Made by a program: the position numbers and the translations under genes
The notes under the pieces: generated by a model
The model's database searches: none
What the model was told of the DNA's origin: nothing
The model's input: only the letters and a program-made list of their open reading frames with translations
Shown: positions 18,212 to 28,415 of the stretch, one piece after another
How the letters are laid out: each line of letters begins with the position of its first letter
How positions within the stretch are numbered: the stretch's first letter is position 1
Assembly: GCF_001742165.1 (NCBI RefSeq)
Contig: NZ_CP016442.1
Span: 1,426,001-1,490,000, forward strand
From: Burkholderia stabilis
GTDB lineage: Bacteria; Pseudomonadota; Gammaproteobacteria; Burkholderiales; Burkholderiaceae
Length of the DNA stretch: 64,000 nt
Reading direction: 5' to 3'

Positions 18212-20761
18212 ATGGCCACCCTGTTCACGCTCAAGCGAACCGCCCGCTGCACGCTGCTCGCGTTCATCGCGCTTGCGGCCCTGCCCCCCGCATTCGCGCA
18301 ATCGGCCGATGCCGCTCCGTATGCGGCCGCGGCCCGGCAACCGGGCGGCGATCCGCCCGGCCGCGTCGCGCGGCTCAATTACCTGTCGGGCGCGGTGACG
18401 ACCGAACCGGCGGGGACCGATACCTGGTCGTATGCCGCGGTGAACCGGCCGCTGACAACCGGCGACCAGCTCTGGAACGATGCCGGCGCGCGCTCGGAAC
18501 TGCACATCGGCTCGACCGCGGTGCGGCTCGGCGAATCGACGAGCCTGTCCGTGCTGAACCTCGACGACACGGCGACGCAACTGAAAGTGGGCCTCGGCAC
18601 CGTCTCGACGCACGTGCGCCAGTTGCCGGCCGGCGGATCATACGAAATCGACACGCCGAACCTCGCACTCGGCATCACGAGCCCCGGCGACTATCGCGTC
18701 GATGTCGCGCCGAACGGTGCGAGCACGACGGTCACGATGCGCAGCGGCAGCGCCACCGTCTACGGCAGCAACGGCCAGTACCCGCTGTCGCCCGGGCAGC
18801 AGGTCGTGTTCACGGGCACCGACCTGCAGGTCGCGCAGCAATCGGCCGCGCCGGGCCCCGACGCGCTCGACCAGTGGGCCGGCAGCCGCGACGCGGCCGA
18901 GGAGCGCTCGGTATCGGCGCGTTATGTCTCCCGTGACGTTCCCGGCTACCAGGATCTCGACGCGAACGGCACGTGGCGCGATACCCCGAATTACGGCGCG
19001 GTCTGGGTGCCGAACGACACGCCGGCCGACTGGGCGCCGTACCACGATGGCCACTGGATCTGGCAGGCGCCGTGGGGCTGGACGTGGGTCGACGACGCAC
19101 CGTGGGGCTTCGCGCCGTATCACTACGGCCGCTGGGCATACGTGGACGACAGCTGGGCGTGGGTGCCCGGCCCGGTCGTCGTCAGCCAGCCGCCGGTCTA
19201 TGCGCCGGCACTGGTCGCATTCGTGGGCGGCGGCGGCGGTCCCGACTGGAGCGTTGCGCTCACGGTCGGCGGCGTCGCCGCGGCCGGTTGCGCATGGTTC
19301 GCGCTCGGCCCCGGCGAACCGTGGCACCCGGGCTGGGGCGGCTGGAGCCCGCACTACTACGACCGCGTGAATCGCAACGTCGTGGTGAACAACATCAACG
19401 TGAACAAGACGGTGAACGTGACGAACATCACGAATATCACCAACATCAACAAGACGTACGTGAACTTCCGCGCGCCGCACGCGATCACGGCCGTGCCGGC
19501 CTCCGCGTTCGTGCACGGCCAGCCTGTCGCGCACTTCTCGCAGCACGTCGATCCGCAGCAATGGCGCAATGCGCACGTCACGCCGGGTACGCCCGGCATC
19601 GCGCCGGTGCGCCAGAGCTTTACCGGCGGGCTGCGCAATGCCGCCTACCGTCCGCCGGCGGCAATTGCACAGCACCCGTACGTCGCGACGCGCAATCCTG
19701 CCGTCCCGGCCGCGTATCGCGACCAGGCTGCCGCGCATCTCGCACAGCAAGGCGGGCGCGTACCGGGCGCCGGCGCTCCCGTCGTGAAGACGAACGTGCC
19801 GGCCGACTATACGGCTCGCCCGGTCCGCGTCCCGGGCAGCCCGGGCGGCGGCGCATGGGCGATGCACAACGTGCAGCTCGTGAATCCGCACGGCCCCGTC
19901 GTGCAGCCGGGACGCGCGCCGCGCGAAGGCCAGCCGCCCGCCATGCAGGCCGGACGGCCGGGCGCGCCGGTGCCGGGTGCGCCGAATGTCGCGCGGCCCG
20001 CGAACGGCGAAAGCCCGGGCGCGCCGCGCTTCGCAAACAGCGGCATGCCTCAGGCACCCGGCAACCCGGTGCCGCACCAGGCATTCGGGCCCGGAAACGG
20101 CGTCCCGCATCCGCCGGTGGCCGGTAACGCTCCGTCGGGCATCGGCAACGCGCACGCAGCCGAGGCGCCGTCGCCCGCGTGGATGCAGCCGCACACGCCG
20201 ATGGAGCGTCAGCGCCCCGCTCCGCCGACCGCACTGCATGCGGCGGGACAGAATGCGCTGCCGCCCGTGCGCAGTGCCGTGCCGGTCCCGCATCCGGACG
20301 GCGCGCCGGCGCCGCAGGCCGCGCAGCCCGGCAGCCGGAACGAGGCGCCGCGCGCGCTGCCGCAACCGCGGGTGGACAACGTGGCGCAGATTCCGCAGCC
20401 GCGTCCGCGCCCCGATTTCCCGACGCCGGCCCGGCAAGCGCAGACGCAACCGGAACGGGCCGCCCCGGCACCGCAACCGCGTCCCGAATTCGCGCAACCC
20501 GCGCCGCATCGCGACATCACGCCGCCGCGCGTGAACGAGTACCGCCCACCGGCCCCCGCCGTGCATGAAATGCCGCGTCAGCAGCCGCAAGCGCCGCGCA
20601 TGGAGCCGCGGCCGTCGATGCCTGCGCCCCGCATGGAACCGCGGCCGCCGACGCCCGCGCCGCACATGGAACCGCGACCGCAACCGGCGCCGCACGTCGA
20701 GGCGCCGCGCCCGAGCAATCCGCCGCCGCAAGGCGGTCACGAAGAGCGGCACCGCCAGTAA
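18212..20761 (+). CDS. FecR/DUF6600-like exported protein with long proline-rich tail
   Basis: An 849-residue protein with a signal peptide (cleavage near AFAQ, residue about 30). A FecR-like beta domain lies at about residues 45-215 (GRVARLNYLSGAVTTEPAG, VRLGESTSLSVLNLD). An aromatic region at about 240-330 has repeated W-x-Y/W-P-G-Y/H-G-W elements (WAPYHDGHWIWQAPWGWTWV), as in DUF6600. An Asn/Val/Thr-rich strand comes near 390-420. From about residue 480 to the end it is Pro/Ala/Arg-rich, with MEPRP-type repeats. It is probably periplasmic or outer-membrane associated. Its role is unknown. Confidence 0.8.
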   Translation: MATLFTLKRTARCTLLAFIALAALPPAFAQSADAAPYAAAARQPGGDPPGRVARLNYLSGAVTTEPAGTDTWSYAAVNRPLTTGDQLWNDAGARSELHIGSTAVRLGESTSLSVLNLDDTATQLKVGLGTVSTHVRQLPAGGSYEIDTPNLALGITSPGDYRVDVAPNGASTTVTMRSGSATVYGSNGQYPLSPGQQVVFTGTDLQVAQQSAAPGPDALDQWAGSRDAAEERSVSARYVSRDVPGYQDLDANGTWRDTPNYGAVWVPNDTPADWAPYHDGHWIWQAPWGWTWVDDAPWGFAPYHYGRWAYVDDSWAWVPGPVVVSQPPVYAPALVAFVGGGGGPDWSVALTVGGVAAAGCAWFALGPGEPWHPGWGGWSPHYYDRVNRNVVVNNINVNKTVNVTNITNITNINKTYVNFRAPHAITAVPASAFVHGQPVAHFSQHVDPQQWRNAHVTPGTPGIAPVRQSFTGGLRNAAYRPPAAIAQHPYVATRNPAVPAAYRDQAAAHLAQQGGRVPGAGAPVVKTNVPADYTARPVRVPGSPGGGAWAMHNVQLVNPHGPVVQPGRAPREGQPPAMQAGRPGAPVPGAPNVARPANGESPGAPRFANSGMPQAPGNPVPHQAFGPGNGVPHPPVAGNAPSGIGNAHAAEAPSPAWMQPHTPMERQRPAPPTALHAAGQNALPPVRSAVPVPHPDGAPAPQAAQPGSRNEAPRALPQPRVDNVAQIPQPRPRPDFPTPARQAQTQPERAAPAPQPRPEFAQPAPHRDITPPRVNEYRPPAPAVHEMPRQQPQAPRMEPRPSMPAPRMEPRPPTPAPHMEPRPQPAPHVEAPRPSNPPPQGGHEERHRQ

Positions 20762-20779
20762 CTGCCGCAAACATGAAAC

Positions 20780-20820
20780 AAAAAAGCCCGACCGGCTGAT
20801 GCCGGTCGGGCTTTCTTTCG
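20780..20820. terminator. Bidirectional intrinsic terminator
   Basis: AGCCCGACCGGC/GCCGGTCGGGCT stem with a 4-nt loop, A run on the left and CTTTCTTT on the right. Lies between the FecR-like gene and thyA, which converge. Confidence 0.88.
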
Positions 20821-20862
20821 TCGGGACACGAATCGGTGAAACCGCCCGGCCCGGCCGGGCGA

Positions 20863-21834
20863 TCAGACCGCCATCGGCGCGGTCAGCGGCTCGTGGTGAC
20901 GGTAGCCGACGAGCGAGAAATCGGACGGCTCGACCTGCTCCAGCCACTCGGGCGCATAAACGCCCGTCTTCGCATATTCGGGCACGCGCGCGGCGATCTC
21001 GAGCCGCGGGCTTTCATACGGCTCGCGCGTGAGCTGCTGCTGCAGCATGTCGAGCTGGTTCTCGTAGATGTGCGCGTCGCCGATGAAATACGTGAACCAG
21101 CGCGGCGTATAGCCCGTCAGCCGGCCGACCAGCGACAGCAATGCAGCGCCTTCCGTCAGGTTGAACGGCGTGCCGAGCCCGACGTCGTTGCTGCGGATGT
21201 ACAGGCACAGCGAGATCTCGCGCTTCGTGGCGTTCGGCAGGAACTGGTACAGCAGATGGCACGCCGGCAGCGCGATCTGGTCGAGCACGGCCGGATTCCA
21301 CGCATGAAACAGGATGCGGCGGTCGGCCGGGTTCTCCATGATCGTGTCCAGGCACTGGCGCAACTGGTCGATCGCCTTGTACAGCAGCACCTTCGGCGCG
21401 CCGTCCTCGTCGAAACGCGTGACGATCCGGAAGCCGCGGCGCGTCGCGTCGGCGATCTGCGCGTCGGCGCCCGCGTCGAGCACCTTGTAGCCCGGCCACT
21501 GGCGCCATTGCACGCCGTACACGTCGCCGAGATCGTCGACGCCCTGGCGATACGGGTTCGCGAGCCACTGCGCGTTCTCGTTCGCGTTCGCGTCCCACAC
21601 CTTGCAGCCGAGCGCACGGAAATCGGCCGCGCTGCGCGACGCGCGCAGGAAACCGACCAGTTCGCCGATCGCGGACTTGAACGCGAGCTTCTTGGTCGTC
21701 ACGGCCGGGAAGCCTTGCTGCAGGTCGAAGCGCAGCATCGCGCCGGGCATGCTGATGGTGCGGATCCCCGTGCGGTTCTCCTGCCAGGTGCCGGTATCGA
21801 GAATGGTACGAACGAGGTCGAGATACTGTTTCAT
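20863..21834 (-). CDS. thyA: Thymidylate synthase ThyA
   Basis: A 323-residue enzyme that methylates dUMP to dTMP using methylenetetrahydrofolate. The catalytic Cys is residue 192 in [12 protein letters not shown], the phosphate-binding Arg pair is in [11 protein letters not shown], and [11 protein letters not shown] is near the C-terminus. It is the longer form with an insert between residues 90 and 150, as in other Burkholderia and L. casei, versus 264 in E. coli. folA, which regenerates its folate product, is 2.5 kb away. Confidence 0.96.
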   Translation of the reverse strand: MKQYLDLVRTILDTGTWQENRTGIRTISMPGAMLRFDLQQGFPAVTTKKLAFKSAIGELVGFLRASRSAADFRALGCKVWDANANENAQWLANPYRQGVDDLGDVYGVQWRQWPGYKVLDAGADAQIADATRRGFRIVTRFDEDGAPKVLLYKAIDQLRQCLDTIMENPADRRILFHAWNPAVLDQIALPACHLLYQFLPNATKREISLCLYIRSNDVGLGTPFNLTEGAALLSLVGRLTGYTPRWFTYFIGDAHIYENQLDMLQQQLTREPYESPRLEIAARVPEYAKTGVYAPEWLEQVEPSDFSLVGYRHHEPLTAPMAV

Positions 21835-21875
21835 GCGGGTTCCTTCGGCCGCGAGGGCGGCCGTACCCGCCAATT

Positions 21876-23273
21876 TTAGCAAGCGTGCCGGGGAAGCTCC
21901 GGCAACGGCGCCGAAAACCCTGCCAGCGTGTCGCCGCGATCGCGCATGCCGTGCGCGCACATCAGCCGGTAGAGCGTGACGCGCGACACGCCGAGTTCGC
22001 GCGCGGCATCGGCGAAACGGCCGCGATGACGCAACAGCGCCTGCTCGATCGCCTGCCGTTCGGCGGCCTCGCGCGCCTCCAGCAGCGACACGGGCGCGAG
22101 CGTCGCGTAGTCGTTCAGCTCGAGATCGGCCGCGGTGATCATCCTGCCCTCCGACATCACGATCGCGCGGCGCACACGATTGATCAGTTCACGCACGTTG
22201 CCCGGCCACGAATAACCGTACAGCGCGGCGACCGCGTCAGGAGAAAAACCGCGCAGGCGGCGATGCGCATCGCCCTTGAAACGCTCGAGCATGTGGCGCG
22301 CGAGCACCTCGATGTCCTTGCCGCGCGCACGCAGCGGCGGTTCGTCGATCTTCAGCACGCACAGGCGATGGAACAGGTCCTCGCGGAAACGTCCTTCGCG
22401 CAACGCAGCTTCCATGTCCACGTGCGTCGCGCAGATCACGCGCACGTCGACCGGCACCGACACGTGCGCGCCGAGCCGCTCGATCTTCCCCTCCTGGAGA
22501 AAACGCAGCAGGCTGGCCTGGCTTTCGAGCGGCAGGTCGCCGATCTCGTCGAGAAACAACGTACCGCTGTTGGCAGCTTCGACGCGGCCGATCTTGCGCT
22601 GGTTCGCGCCGGTGAACGCGCCGCGCTCATAACCGAACAGCTCGGCCTGCAGCAGCGTCGACGGGATCGCACCGCAATTGATCGCGACGAACGGCGCCTG
22701 TGCGCGCGACGAACGCTCGTGAATCGCCACCGCCGTCAGTTCCTTGCCCGTGCCCGATTCGCCCGAGATGAACACCGGCGCATCAGTCGCCGCGACACGG
22801 CGGATCGTCCTGAAGAGCCCGAGCATCGCATCGCAGGTGCCGACCATCTCGCCTTCGCTGCGCCCGGCGCCGACAGGCGGCGCAACGGGTTCGGTCAGCG
22901 CGACCATGCCGTGCGCGTGACCGACGGTCTCGACGATCCGCGACGTCTCGTACGGCATCGTCACGTAGTCGAAGCAATAGTCGCGAATGAGATGGCGCAG
23001 CGTGGCGTCCTGCAACTGGCCGCGACGCGTCGCCGCGATCCAGCCGATGTGCTGAATGCTCAGACAGGTTTCGAGCTCGCGCAGATCCGAGGGCTTGAAG
23101 CCCGGCGAAAAATCGAGCAGGCCGGCCGTCGCGACGCCATGCTGCACGACGCGCCGTACATCGCGTACCGTCTCCGCGAGATCGACACGCCAGCCGCATT
23201 CGTCGAAATGGCCGCGCAACGCGTCGTTCGGTTCGCGCGAGTAATAGATGACGTGCCGCTGATCGGCTCCCAT
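21876..23273 (-). CDS. Sigma-54-dependent transcriptional activator with VpsR-like N-terminal domain
   Basis: A 465-residue enhancer-binding protein. The N-terminal 130 residues ([24 protein letters not shown]) resemble the atypical receiver of VpsR-type regulators and lack the clear Asp-x-Lys set of a phosphorylated receiver. The AAA+ core has Walker A GESGTGKE (about 171-178), the sigma-54 loop GAFTGA (about 218-223) and Walker B GTLFLDE (about 238-244). A Fis-type HTH ends it ([18 protein letters not shown]). I chose the ATG at 23273, with GGGGTGAG upstream; 23297 is an alternative. Homologues in Burkholderia and Vibrio control exopolysaccharide and biofilm genes. Confidence 0.88.
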   Translation of the reverse strand: MGADQRHVIYYSREPNDALRGHFDECGWRVDLAETVRDVRRVVQHGVATAGLLDFSPGFKPSDLRELETCLSIQHIGWIAATRRGQLQDATLRHLIRDYCFDYVTMPYETSRIVETVGHAHGMVALTEPVAPPVGAGRSEGEMVGTCDAMLGLFRTIRRVAATDAPVFISGESGTGKELTAVAIHERSSRAQAPFVAINCGAIPSTLLQAELFGYERGAFTGANQRKIGRVEAANSGTLFLDEIGDLPLESQASLLRFLQEGKIERLGAHVSVPVDVRVICATHVDMEAALREGRFREDLFHRLCVLKIDEPPLRARGKDIEVLARHMLERFKGDAHRRLRGFSPDAVAALYGYSWPGNVRELINRVRRAIVMSEGRMITAADLELNDYATLAPVSLLEAREAAERQAIEQALLRHRGRFADAARELGVSRVTLYRLMCAHGMRDRGDTLAGFSAPLPELPRHAC

Positions 23274-23638
23274 ATGCTCACCCCGTTCATCAACCATCTA
23301 ACGATTGCCGCGCACGTTAAGTCTCGTGCGGAAAAGATCGAATCGGGTCAGCCGAAGGCAGCTCGATTCGCCATATCAATGCGCGGCAACGCAAGGCCTC
23401 GCATGATGGCGCTTATCTCGCGTCCAGTATTTTGGTCAAGACAGCTTAGTTATAGGCACTGAATACGACAAACCGATTTCAGTGCCGTGAGCGATGCGGC
23501 CGGATCGCTCAGGAGGTCGACGCATGTCAATCATCTGCACATAGCACGTGCGCAGCGAAATGTTCTTCCATCGACACACGCGTCGATTTTCATCCTTGAA
23601 GCGTATTGATTGAATCCGCAGTATTCCCGAGCCCCCTC

Positions 23639-23654
23639 GTTTCAGGCATGAAAC
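23639..23654. promoter_or_regulatory. Candidate upstream activator site
   Basis: Palindrome GTTTCAGGCATGAAAC, arms of 6 bp, centred about 85 bp upstream of the -24/-12-like element at 23729. This is the usual distance and form of a binding site for a sigma-54 activator. Binding by the adjacent regulator is inferred. Confidence 0.4.
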
Positions 23655-23728
23655 ATTTTCAGGCGTTTTTGGCCACAATTCGCAACGCTTGCGCGCGAAT
23701 CGCAGTGGCGACAACGGTCCCGGCACGA

Positions 23729-23744
23729 TGGCATGTATTTCGCT
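23729..23744 (+). promoter_or_regulatory. Sigma-54-like (-24/-12) promoter of the secreted-protein gene
   Basis: TGGCATGTATTTCGCT against the consensus TGGCACG-N4-TTGCW: the invariant GG and GC have the required 10-bp spacing, with two mismatches. A start about 12 bp downstream would leave a leader of about 19 nt that carries GGAG 9 bp before the ATG at 23774. Confidence 0.5.
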
Positions 23745-23773
23745 GAATACGGAATACATCGGAGACCGTAACC

Positions 23774-24100
23774 ATGCGAAAACTTCTTTTACTTTCTTTC
23801 GTACCGATGGCAATTGCGCTCGCGGCCGCCTGCGCATCCGCACCGGCACATGCGGACGAAAGCGTGAAACAGGATGGCGCCATGCTGCTTGCCGCCAACG
23901 CGCCGAGCATGCAGCACGGCAGCGGGTTCGGCATCGTGACGGTGTCGGCACCGCGACCGCTGTCGGCCGGCAAGACTTCGGTGACGCTGTGGGACGAGAT
24001 CCCGCCGCCGCCCCAGTTGCCGATGCCGCTCCCGGCCCCGCAGCCAGGCGAAGCACAGCACGCGATGGAAGGAAACGCACAAGGCAGTACGCACCAGTGA
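23774..24100 (+). CDS. Small secreted proline-rich protein, function unknown
   Basis: A 108-residue protein with a clear signal peptide: MRKLLLLSFVPMAIALAAA, with cleavage likely after SAPAHA near residue 27. A Cys in AAACASAP could also allow lipidation, but the box is weak. The mature part has the segment SAGKTSVTLWDEIPPPPQLPMP, a proline stretch, and a hydrophilic end. No known domain. It is divergent from the sigma-54 activator and has a -24/-12-like element upstream, so it may be that regulator's target. Confidence 0.75.
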   Translation: MRKLLLLSFVPMAIALAAACASAPAHADESVKQDGAMLLAANAPSMQHGSGFGIVTVSAPRPLSAGKTSVTLWDEIPPPPQLPMPLPAPQPGEAQHAMEGNAQGSTHQ

Positions 24101-24381
24101 TCTATACGCCAATCGATTCGATGAGGATTGCGTATTGATTTGATCGGGCCGGATAGCAACGATCGGGACCGGCGCCGCTGATCTCGCGACACGAAACGGT
24201 TTCGTGCTCCGTCCCCCGGCGGGCACTCTTTTTATTCGATCCGCCGCCGCGATGCATTGCATGCCGCGTCGCGGCGCGCAGCGCAGGGAGGCGGATGCAT
24301 TCCGCACCCACACGGAATCCGGCACGCGCCGCCGTTCCGGTAGAATCGGCGCCATTCCGGTTTTCCTCCTCCCCGACCTTC

Positions 24382-24882
24382 ATGACGACGTTGACCCTGA
24401 TCGTCGCGCGCGCCCGCAACGGCATCATCGGCCGCGACAACCAGTTGCCCTGGAAACTTCCCGAAGATCTCGCGTTCTTCAAGCGCACGACGATGGGCGC
24501 GCCGATCGTCATGGGCCGCAAGACCCACGAGTCGATCGGCCGGCCGCTGCCGGGCCGCCGCAACATCGTCGTCACGCGCGACGCAACGCGCCGCTTCGAT
24601 GGCTGCGACACGGTCACGTCGCTCGCCGATGCACTGGCGCTCGCCGCGCGCGACGGCGTGCCCGAGGCATTCCTGCTCGGCGGCGCACAGCTCTACGCGG
24701 AAGGGCTCCTGCTCGCCGACAAGCTGGTCGTCACCGAGATCGATGCCGACTTCGACGGCGACGCATCGTTCCCGGCGCCCGACGCCGCGCACTGGCAGGA
24801 AGTCTCGCGCGATGCGCACGAGGCGGCTGCACCGAACACGTTCGGCTACGCGTTCGTCGTCTACGAGCGCAAGCGCGGCTGA
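24382..24882 (+). CDS. folA: Dihydrofolate reductase FolA
   Basis: A 166-residue enzyme reducing dihydrofolate to tetrahydrofolate with [25 protein letters not shown] near residues 14-33 has the conserved Pro-Trp and the acidic Asp/Glu, and [19 protein letters not shown] the cofactor and substrate residues. Target of trimethoprim. An in-frame upstream extension to 24295 is unlikely, because [10 protein letters not shown] is the normal family start. Monocistronic. Confidence 0.96.
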   Translation: MTTLTLIVARARNGIIGRDNQLPWKLPEDLAFFKRTTMGAPIVMGRKTHESIGRPLPGRRNIVVTRDATRRFDGCDTVTSLADALALAARDGVPEAFLLGGAQLYAEGLLLADKLVVTEIDADFDGDASFPAPDAAHWQEVSRDAHEAAAPNTFGYAFVVYERKRG

Positions 24883-24898
24883 CACGTCGCGCGGCATG

Positions 24899-24936
24899 AA
24901 AAAAGCCCGACCGGCTCGCGCCGATCGGGCTTTTTC
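24899..24936. terminator. Bidirectional intrinsic terminator
   Basis: AAAAGCCCGACCGGC/GCCGATCGGGCTTTT stem (one mismatch) with loop TCGC, between converging folA and pmbA. The core resembles the terminator at 20780-20820. Confidence 0.88.
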
Positions 24937-24965
24937 ATTTGATCGCGGCCGGCGCCGCGCGCCGC

Positions 24966-26336
24966 TTACTGCCCGGCGATCGTCATCTGCTCGATCAGCA
25001 CCGAGCCCGTTTCCTTCGTCCCGCGCACGATCGAATCGGCGCCGATCGCGACGATATGCCGGAACATCTCCTGCAGCGTGCTCGCGACGGTGATTTCCTC
25101 GACCGGATACTGGATCACGCCGTTCTCGACCCAGAAGCCTGCCGCACCGCGCGAATAGTCGCCCGTCACGTAGTTCACGCCCTGCCCCATCAGTTCGGTC
25201 AGCAGCAGGCCGGTGCCGAGCTTCTTCAGCATCGCGTCGAAATCGTCGCCCGGCTGCGTGTTCGAGCTGCGCAGTGCGAGATTGTGCGAGCCGCCCGCGT
25301 TACCGGTGGTCTGCGTGCCGAGCTTGCGTGCCGAATAGGTCGACAGGAAGTAACCCTCGACGACGCCGTCCTTGACGACGCTGCGCGCGCGCGTGCGCAC
25401 GCCTTCCTCGTCGAACGGTGCGCTGCCCATCGCACGCAGCACGTGCGGATCCTCGACGACCTGGATGTGCGGTGCGAACACCGGCTTGCCGAGGCTGTCG
25501 ACGAGGAACGACGTCTTGCGGTACAGCGCACCGCCGCTCACGGCCTGCACGAATGCGCCGAGCAGGCCGGCCGCGAGCGGCGCCTCGAACAGCACGGGCA
25601 CCTTGCGGGTGTCGAGGCGGCGTGCGCCCATCCGCGCGAGCGCGCGTTCGGCCGCGTAACGGCCCACCGCTTCAGGCTCGGCGAGATCGATCGCGCTGCG
25701 CTTCGACGAATACCAGTCGTCGCGCTGCATGTGGCGGCCGCTGCCCGCGATCGGCGCGCATGCGATGTAGTGGCGCGAGTACGGGTAACCGGAGAGAAAG
25801 CCGCGCGACGTCGCCAGCACGAACTGCGAATGCTGGGCCGACACGCTCGCGCCTTCCGAATTGCGGATCTGCGGGCTGACCGCGAATGCGGCATCTTCCG
25901 CGCGGCGGGCGAGCTCGACGGCTTCGTCGGCCGTCAGCGCCCACGGATGGTAGAGATCGAGGTCGCGCGGATCGGTTTCGAGCAGCTCGGCCTCGGCGAG
26001 GCCGGCCGCTTCGTCCTCGGCCGTGAAGCGCGCGATGTTGTAGGCGGCGGCGACGGTATCCTTGATCGCGGCCGGCGAGAAGTCCGACGTGCTCGCATTG
26101 CCGCGCTTCTTGCCGATGAACACGGTCACGCCGACCATCTTGTCGCGGTTGTGCTCGATCGTTTCGACTTCACCGCGGCGCACCGACACCGACAGGCCGT
26201 CGCCCTCGGAAATTTCGGTCGCGGCGTCCGTCGCGCCGAGTGCCTTCGCATGGCGAAGGATGTCCGAGGCGATTTCTTTGAGCTGGTCCTGCGTGTGCGG
26301 GAAATAGCGCGCTTGTACGTCGAGATTGGCTGCCAT
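24966..26336 (-). CDS. pmbA: Metalloprotease-related protein PmbA/TldE
   Basis: A 456-residue member of the TldD/PmbA family. TldD and TldE/PmbA form a heterodimer that cleaves peptides such as microcin B17 precursor and CcdA; TldE lacks the zinc site and TldD supplies it. Visible hallmarks are [21 protein letters not shown] near the N-terminus, [11 protein letters not shown] and [24 protein letters not shown] near the C-terminus. tldD is not in this window. Divergent from darP. Confidence 0.94.
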   Translation of the reverse strand: MAANLDVQARYFPHTQDQLKEIASDILRHAKALGATDAATEISEGDGLSVSVRRGEVETIEHNRDKMVGVTVFIGKKRGNASTSDFSPAAIKDTVAAAYNIARFTAEDEAAGLAEAELLETDPRDLDLYHPWALTADEAVELARRAEDAAFAVSPQIRNSEGASVSAQHSQFVLATSRGFLSGYPYSRHYIACAPIAGSGRHMQRDDWYSSKRSAIDLAEPEAVGRYAAERALARMGARRLDTRKVPVLFEAPLAAGLLGAFVQAVSGGALYRKTSFLVDSLGKPVFAPHIQVVEDPHVLRAMGSAPFDEEGVRTRARSVVKDGVVEGYFLSTYSARKLGTQTTGNAGGSHNLALRSSNTQPGDDFDAMLKKLGTGLLLTELMGQGVNYVTGDYSRGAAGFWVENGVIQYPVEEITVASTLQEMFRHIVAIGADSIVRGTKETGSVLIEQMTIAGQ

Positions 26337-26463
26337 CGTCTTGGTATCCGGTGGCGGGCGGGCGCCCGCATGTTCAAAATGTTGCGTATCCCGCGATCAT
26401 AGCAAGGTCCGGGGCCGGGCACAGACAAGCTTGGGGTGTCCGCGCCGCGATACAATGCCGCCT

Positions 26464-27069
26464 ATGACACGCAAAACCCGAATCCAGCCGATCGAGCATG
26501 CCGTCGAGGACGACGACAACGGCTACGATCGCCCCAGCAAATCCCAACTGAAGCGCGAAATGCACGAGCTGCAGGTGCTCGGCCAAGCGCTCGTCGACCT
26601 GCCGAAAGACGCGCTGAAGCGCATGCCGATGCCCGAAAGTCTCTCGGACGCCGTCCGCGAGGCCCGCCGGATCACCGATCACGAAGGCAAGCGCCGCCAG
26701 TTGCAGTACGTCGGCCGTGTGATGCGCACGCTGACCGACGACGAGACGGCCGCGCTGCGCACCGCGCTCGACGCGCAGCGCGGCGTGAACAAGGCCGCGA
26801 CGGCCCGCCTGCACTGGATCGAGCGCACGCGCGAACAGCTGCTCGCCAACGACGACGCGCTGACCGAATTCCTGCGCCGACACCCGGAAGCCGACATCCA
26901 GGAAGGCCGCACGCTGATCCGCAACGCACGCAAGGAAGCGCAGCAAGGCAAGCCGCCGCGCTATTTCCGCGAGCTGTTCCAGTGGATCAAGACCGCGAGC
27001 GGCACGCCCGATGCGGACGACGAAGCATCGGACGATGCCGGAGACGACCATGACGACGACGAAGCGTAA
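26464..27069 (+). CDS. darP: Ribosome biogenesis factor DarP (YjgA, DUF615)
   Basis: A 201-residue DUF615 protein. DarP (YjgA) promotes maturation of the 50S peptidyl transferase region. The family core [22 protein letters not shown] and [22 protein letters not shown] is clear, and the C-terminus is acidic ([16 protein letters not shown]). An alternative ATG lies 9 bp upstream. The 3' end overlaps the start of mogA by 20 bp, so the pair is co-transcribed. Confidence 0.94.
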   Translation: MTRKTRIQPIEHAVEDDDNGYDRPSKSQLKREMHELQVLGQALVDLPKDALKRMPMPESLSDAVREARRITDHEGKRRQLQYVGRVMRTLTDDETAALRTALDAQRGVNKAATARLHWIERTREQLLANDDALTEFLRRHPEADIQEGRTLIRNARKEAQQGKPPRYFRELFQWIKTASGTPDADDEASDDAGDDHDDDEA

Positions 27070-27661
27070 CCATCCGGACGAACTCGTCGTCGGCCTCGTG
27101 TCGATCAGCGACCGCGCGAGCACCGGCGTCTACGAGGACAAGGGCATTCCGGCGTTGCAGGAATGGCTCGGCGGCGCGCTGACGTCGCCGTGGCGCGCCG
27201 AGACGCGGCTGATCCAGGACGATGCGCCGACGATCTCCGCCACGCTCGCCGAACTCGTCGACGTCGCCGGCTGCGATCTCGTGCTGACCACGGGCGGCAC
27301 GGGCCCCGCGCGCCGCGACGTGACGCCGGAGGCCACGCTGGCCGTGGCGACGAAGGAAATGCCGGGATTCGGCGAGCAGATGCGGCAGATCAGCCTGAAT
27401 TTCGTACCGACCGCGATTCTGTCGCGGCAGGTCGCGGTGATCCGCGAGACGGCCGACCATGCAGCGCTGATCATCAACCTGCCCGGCCAGCCGAAGTCGA
27501 TCCGGGAAACGCTCGAAGGGCTGCGCGACGCCGACGGCAAGTCGACGGTGCCCGGGATCTTCGCCGCGGTGCCTTACTGCATCGACCTGATCGGCGGCCC
27601 GTACGTCGAGACCGACACCGCGGTGGTCGCGGCGTTCCGGCCGAAAAGCGCCCAGCGCTGA
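27050..27661 (+). CDS. mogA: Molybdopterin adenylyltransferase MogA
   Basis: A 203-residue enzyme that adenylylates molybdopterin before MoeA inserts molybdate. [21 protein letters not shown] and the MPT-binding loop [20 protein letters not shown] (near residue 80) are diagnostic; FGEQMRQIS and [11 protein letters not shown] follow. I use the ATG at 27050, with GGAG 6 bp upstream; another ATG lies 15 bp before. It overlaps darP by 20 bp. moeA is at the left edge of the window. Confidence 0.94.
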   Translation: MTTTKRNHPDELVVGLVSISDRASTGVYEDKGIPALQEWLGGALTSPWRAETRLIQDDAPTISATLAELVDVAGCDLVLTTGGTGPARRDVTPEATLAVATKEMPGFGEQMRQISLNFVPTAILSRQVAVIRETADHAALIINLPGQPKSIRETLEGLRDADGKSTVPGIFAAVPYCIDLIGGPYVETDTAVVAAFRPKSAQR

Positions 27662-27677
27662 GCGCGTGCCGGCCCGC

Positions 27678-28298
27678 TCAGGCGGCCGGCGCGGACTCGC
27701 CAGCCGACGCCGACGCGGCCGGAATCAGGAAATGCTCGCGGTAGTACTTCAGCTCGTCGATCGACTCATGGATGTCCGCGAGCGCCGTGTGCATCGCGCG
27801 CTTCTGGAAGCCCTTGTAGATCGCGGGCTGCCAGCGGCGGCACAGCTCCTTGAGCGTGCTGACGTCGAGATTGCGATAGTGGAAGAATTTCTCGAATTCC
27901 GGCATCCAGCGCGCCATGAAACGGCGATCCTGGCAGATCGAGTTGCCGCACATCGGCGACTTGCCGGGCGACACGTACTGCGCGAGGAACGCCTGCAGCT
28001 GCGCGGCGGCTTCCGCTTCGGTCACGGTCGACGCGCGCACGCGGTCGATCAGGCCCGAGCGGCCGTGCGTCGACTTGTTCCAGTCGTCCATCTTCGCGAG
28101 CGTTTCGTCGCTCTGGTGGATCGCGAACACCGGGCCTTCGATCGCGATGTCGAGCGTGGAATTGGTCACGACGACCGCGATCTCGATGATACGGTCGTTA
28201 TCCGGGTCGAGGCCCGTCATCTCCATGTCGAGCCAGACGAGGTTCAACTCGTTGCGCACGAGCGCGGGCTGGCTGGTGGAAGCGGCGGTATCGGTCAT
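27678..28298 (-). CDS. orn: Oligoribonuclease Orn
   Basis: A 206-residue 3'-5' exoribonuclease of the DEDDh group that degrades di- and short oligoribonucleotides, including pGpG from cyclic-di-GMP breakdown. Exo I is [20 protein letters not shown] with the first Asp and Glu. [18 protein letters not shown] and the C-terminal [20 protein letters not shown] supply the remaining Asp and His. About 20 residues of Ala/Ser-rich sequence are added at the ends relative to E. coli. Confidence 0.96.
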   Translation of the reverse strand: MTDTAASTSQPALVRNELNLVWLDMEMTGLDPDNDRIIEIAVVVTNSTLDIAIEGPVFAIHQSDETLAKMDDWNKSTHGRSGLIDRVRASTVTEAEAAAQLQAFLAQYVSPGKSPMCGNSICQDRRFMARWMPEFEKFFHYRNLDVSTLKELCRRWQPAIYKGFQKRAMHTALADIHESIDELKYYREHFLIPAASASAGESAPAA

Positions 28299-28415
28299 GA
28301 GTCATCCTGGAAAATGGCAGGCGGCGCGCAGCGCCGCCCGGGCGGCCGGCATCGCATCAGCGGGCCCGGTCCGCAAGAACATATAATTCTCGCATAGAAC
28401 CCTTTGGCGCCTTCG

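Larger units (their letters stand above)
23274..23773. other. 500-bp divergent intergenic region with regulatory repeats
   Basis: No gene supported. It separates the sigma-54 activator from the secreted-protein gene and is less GC-rich than its surroundings. It holds several inverted repeats: CACTGAA..TTCAGTG near 23457-23484, GAGCGAT..ATCGCTC near 23489-23510, and GTTTCA-GGCA-TGAAAC at 23639-23654. A -24/-12-like promoter lies at 23729-23744. Confidence 0.6.

Noticed and set aside
18638..20947. Open frame opposite the FecR-like gene
   Set aside because: Mirror of the proline-rich repeats; it has no signal or domain, while the plus strand has both.
23511..23544. AGGAGG followed by ATG and a six-residue frame (MSIICT)
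   Set aside because: Good ribosome site, but only six codons and no following gene in position; no conservation evidence available. Not reported as a leader peptide.
23670..23684. Second sigma-54-like element TGGCCACAATTCGC
   Set aside because: The GG and GC are one base too close; sigma-54 promoters tolerate this poorly. The site at 23729 has the right spacing.
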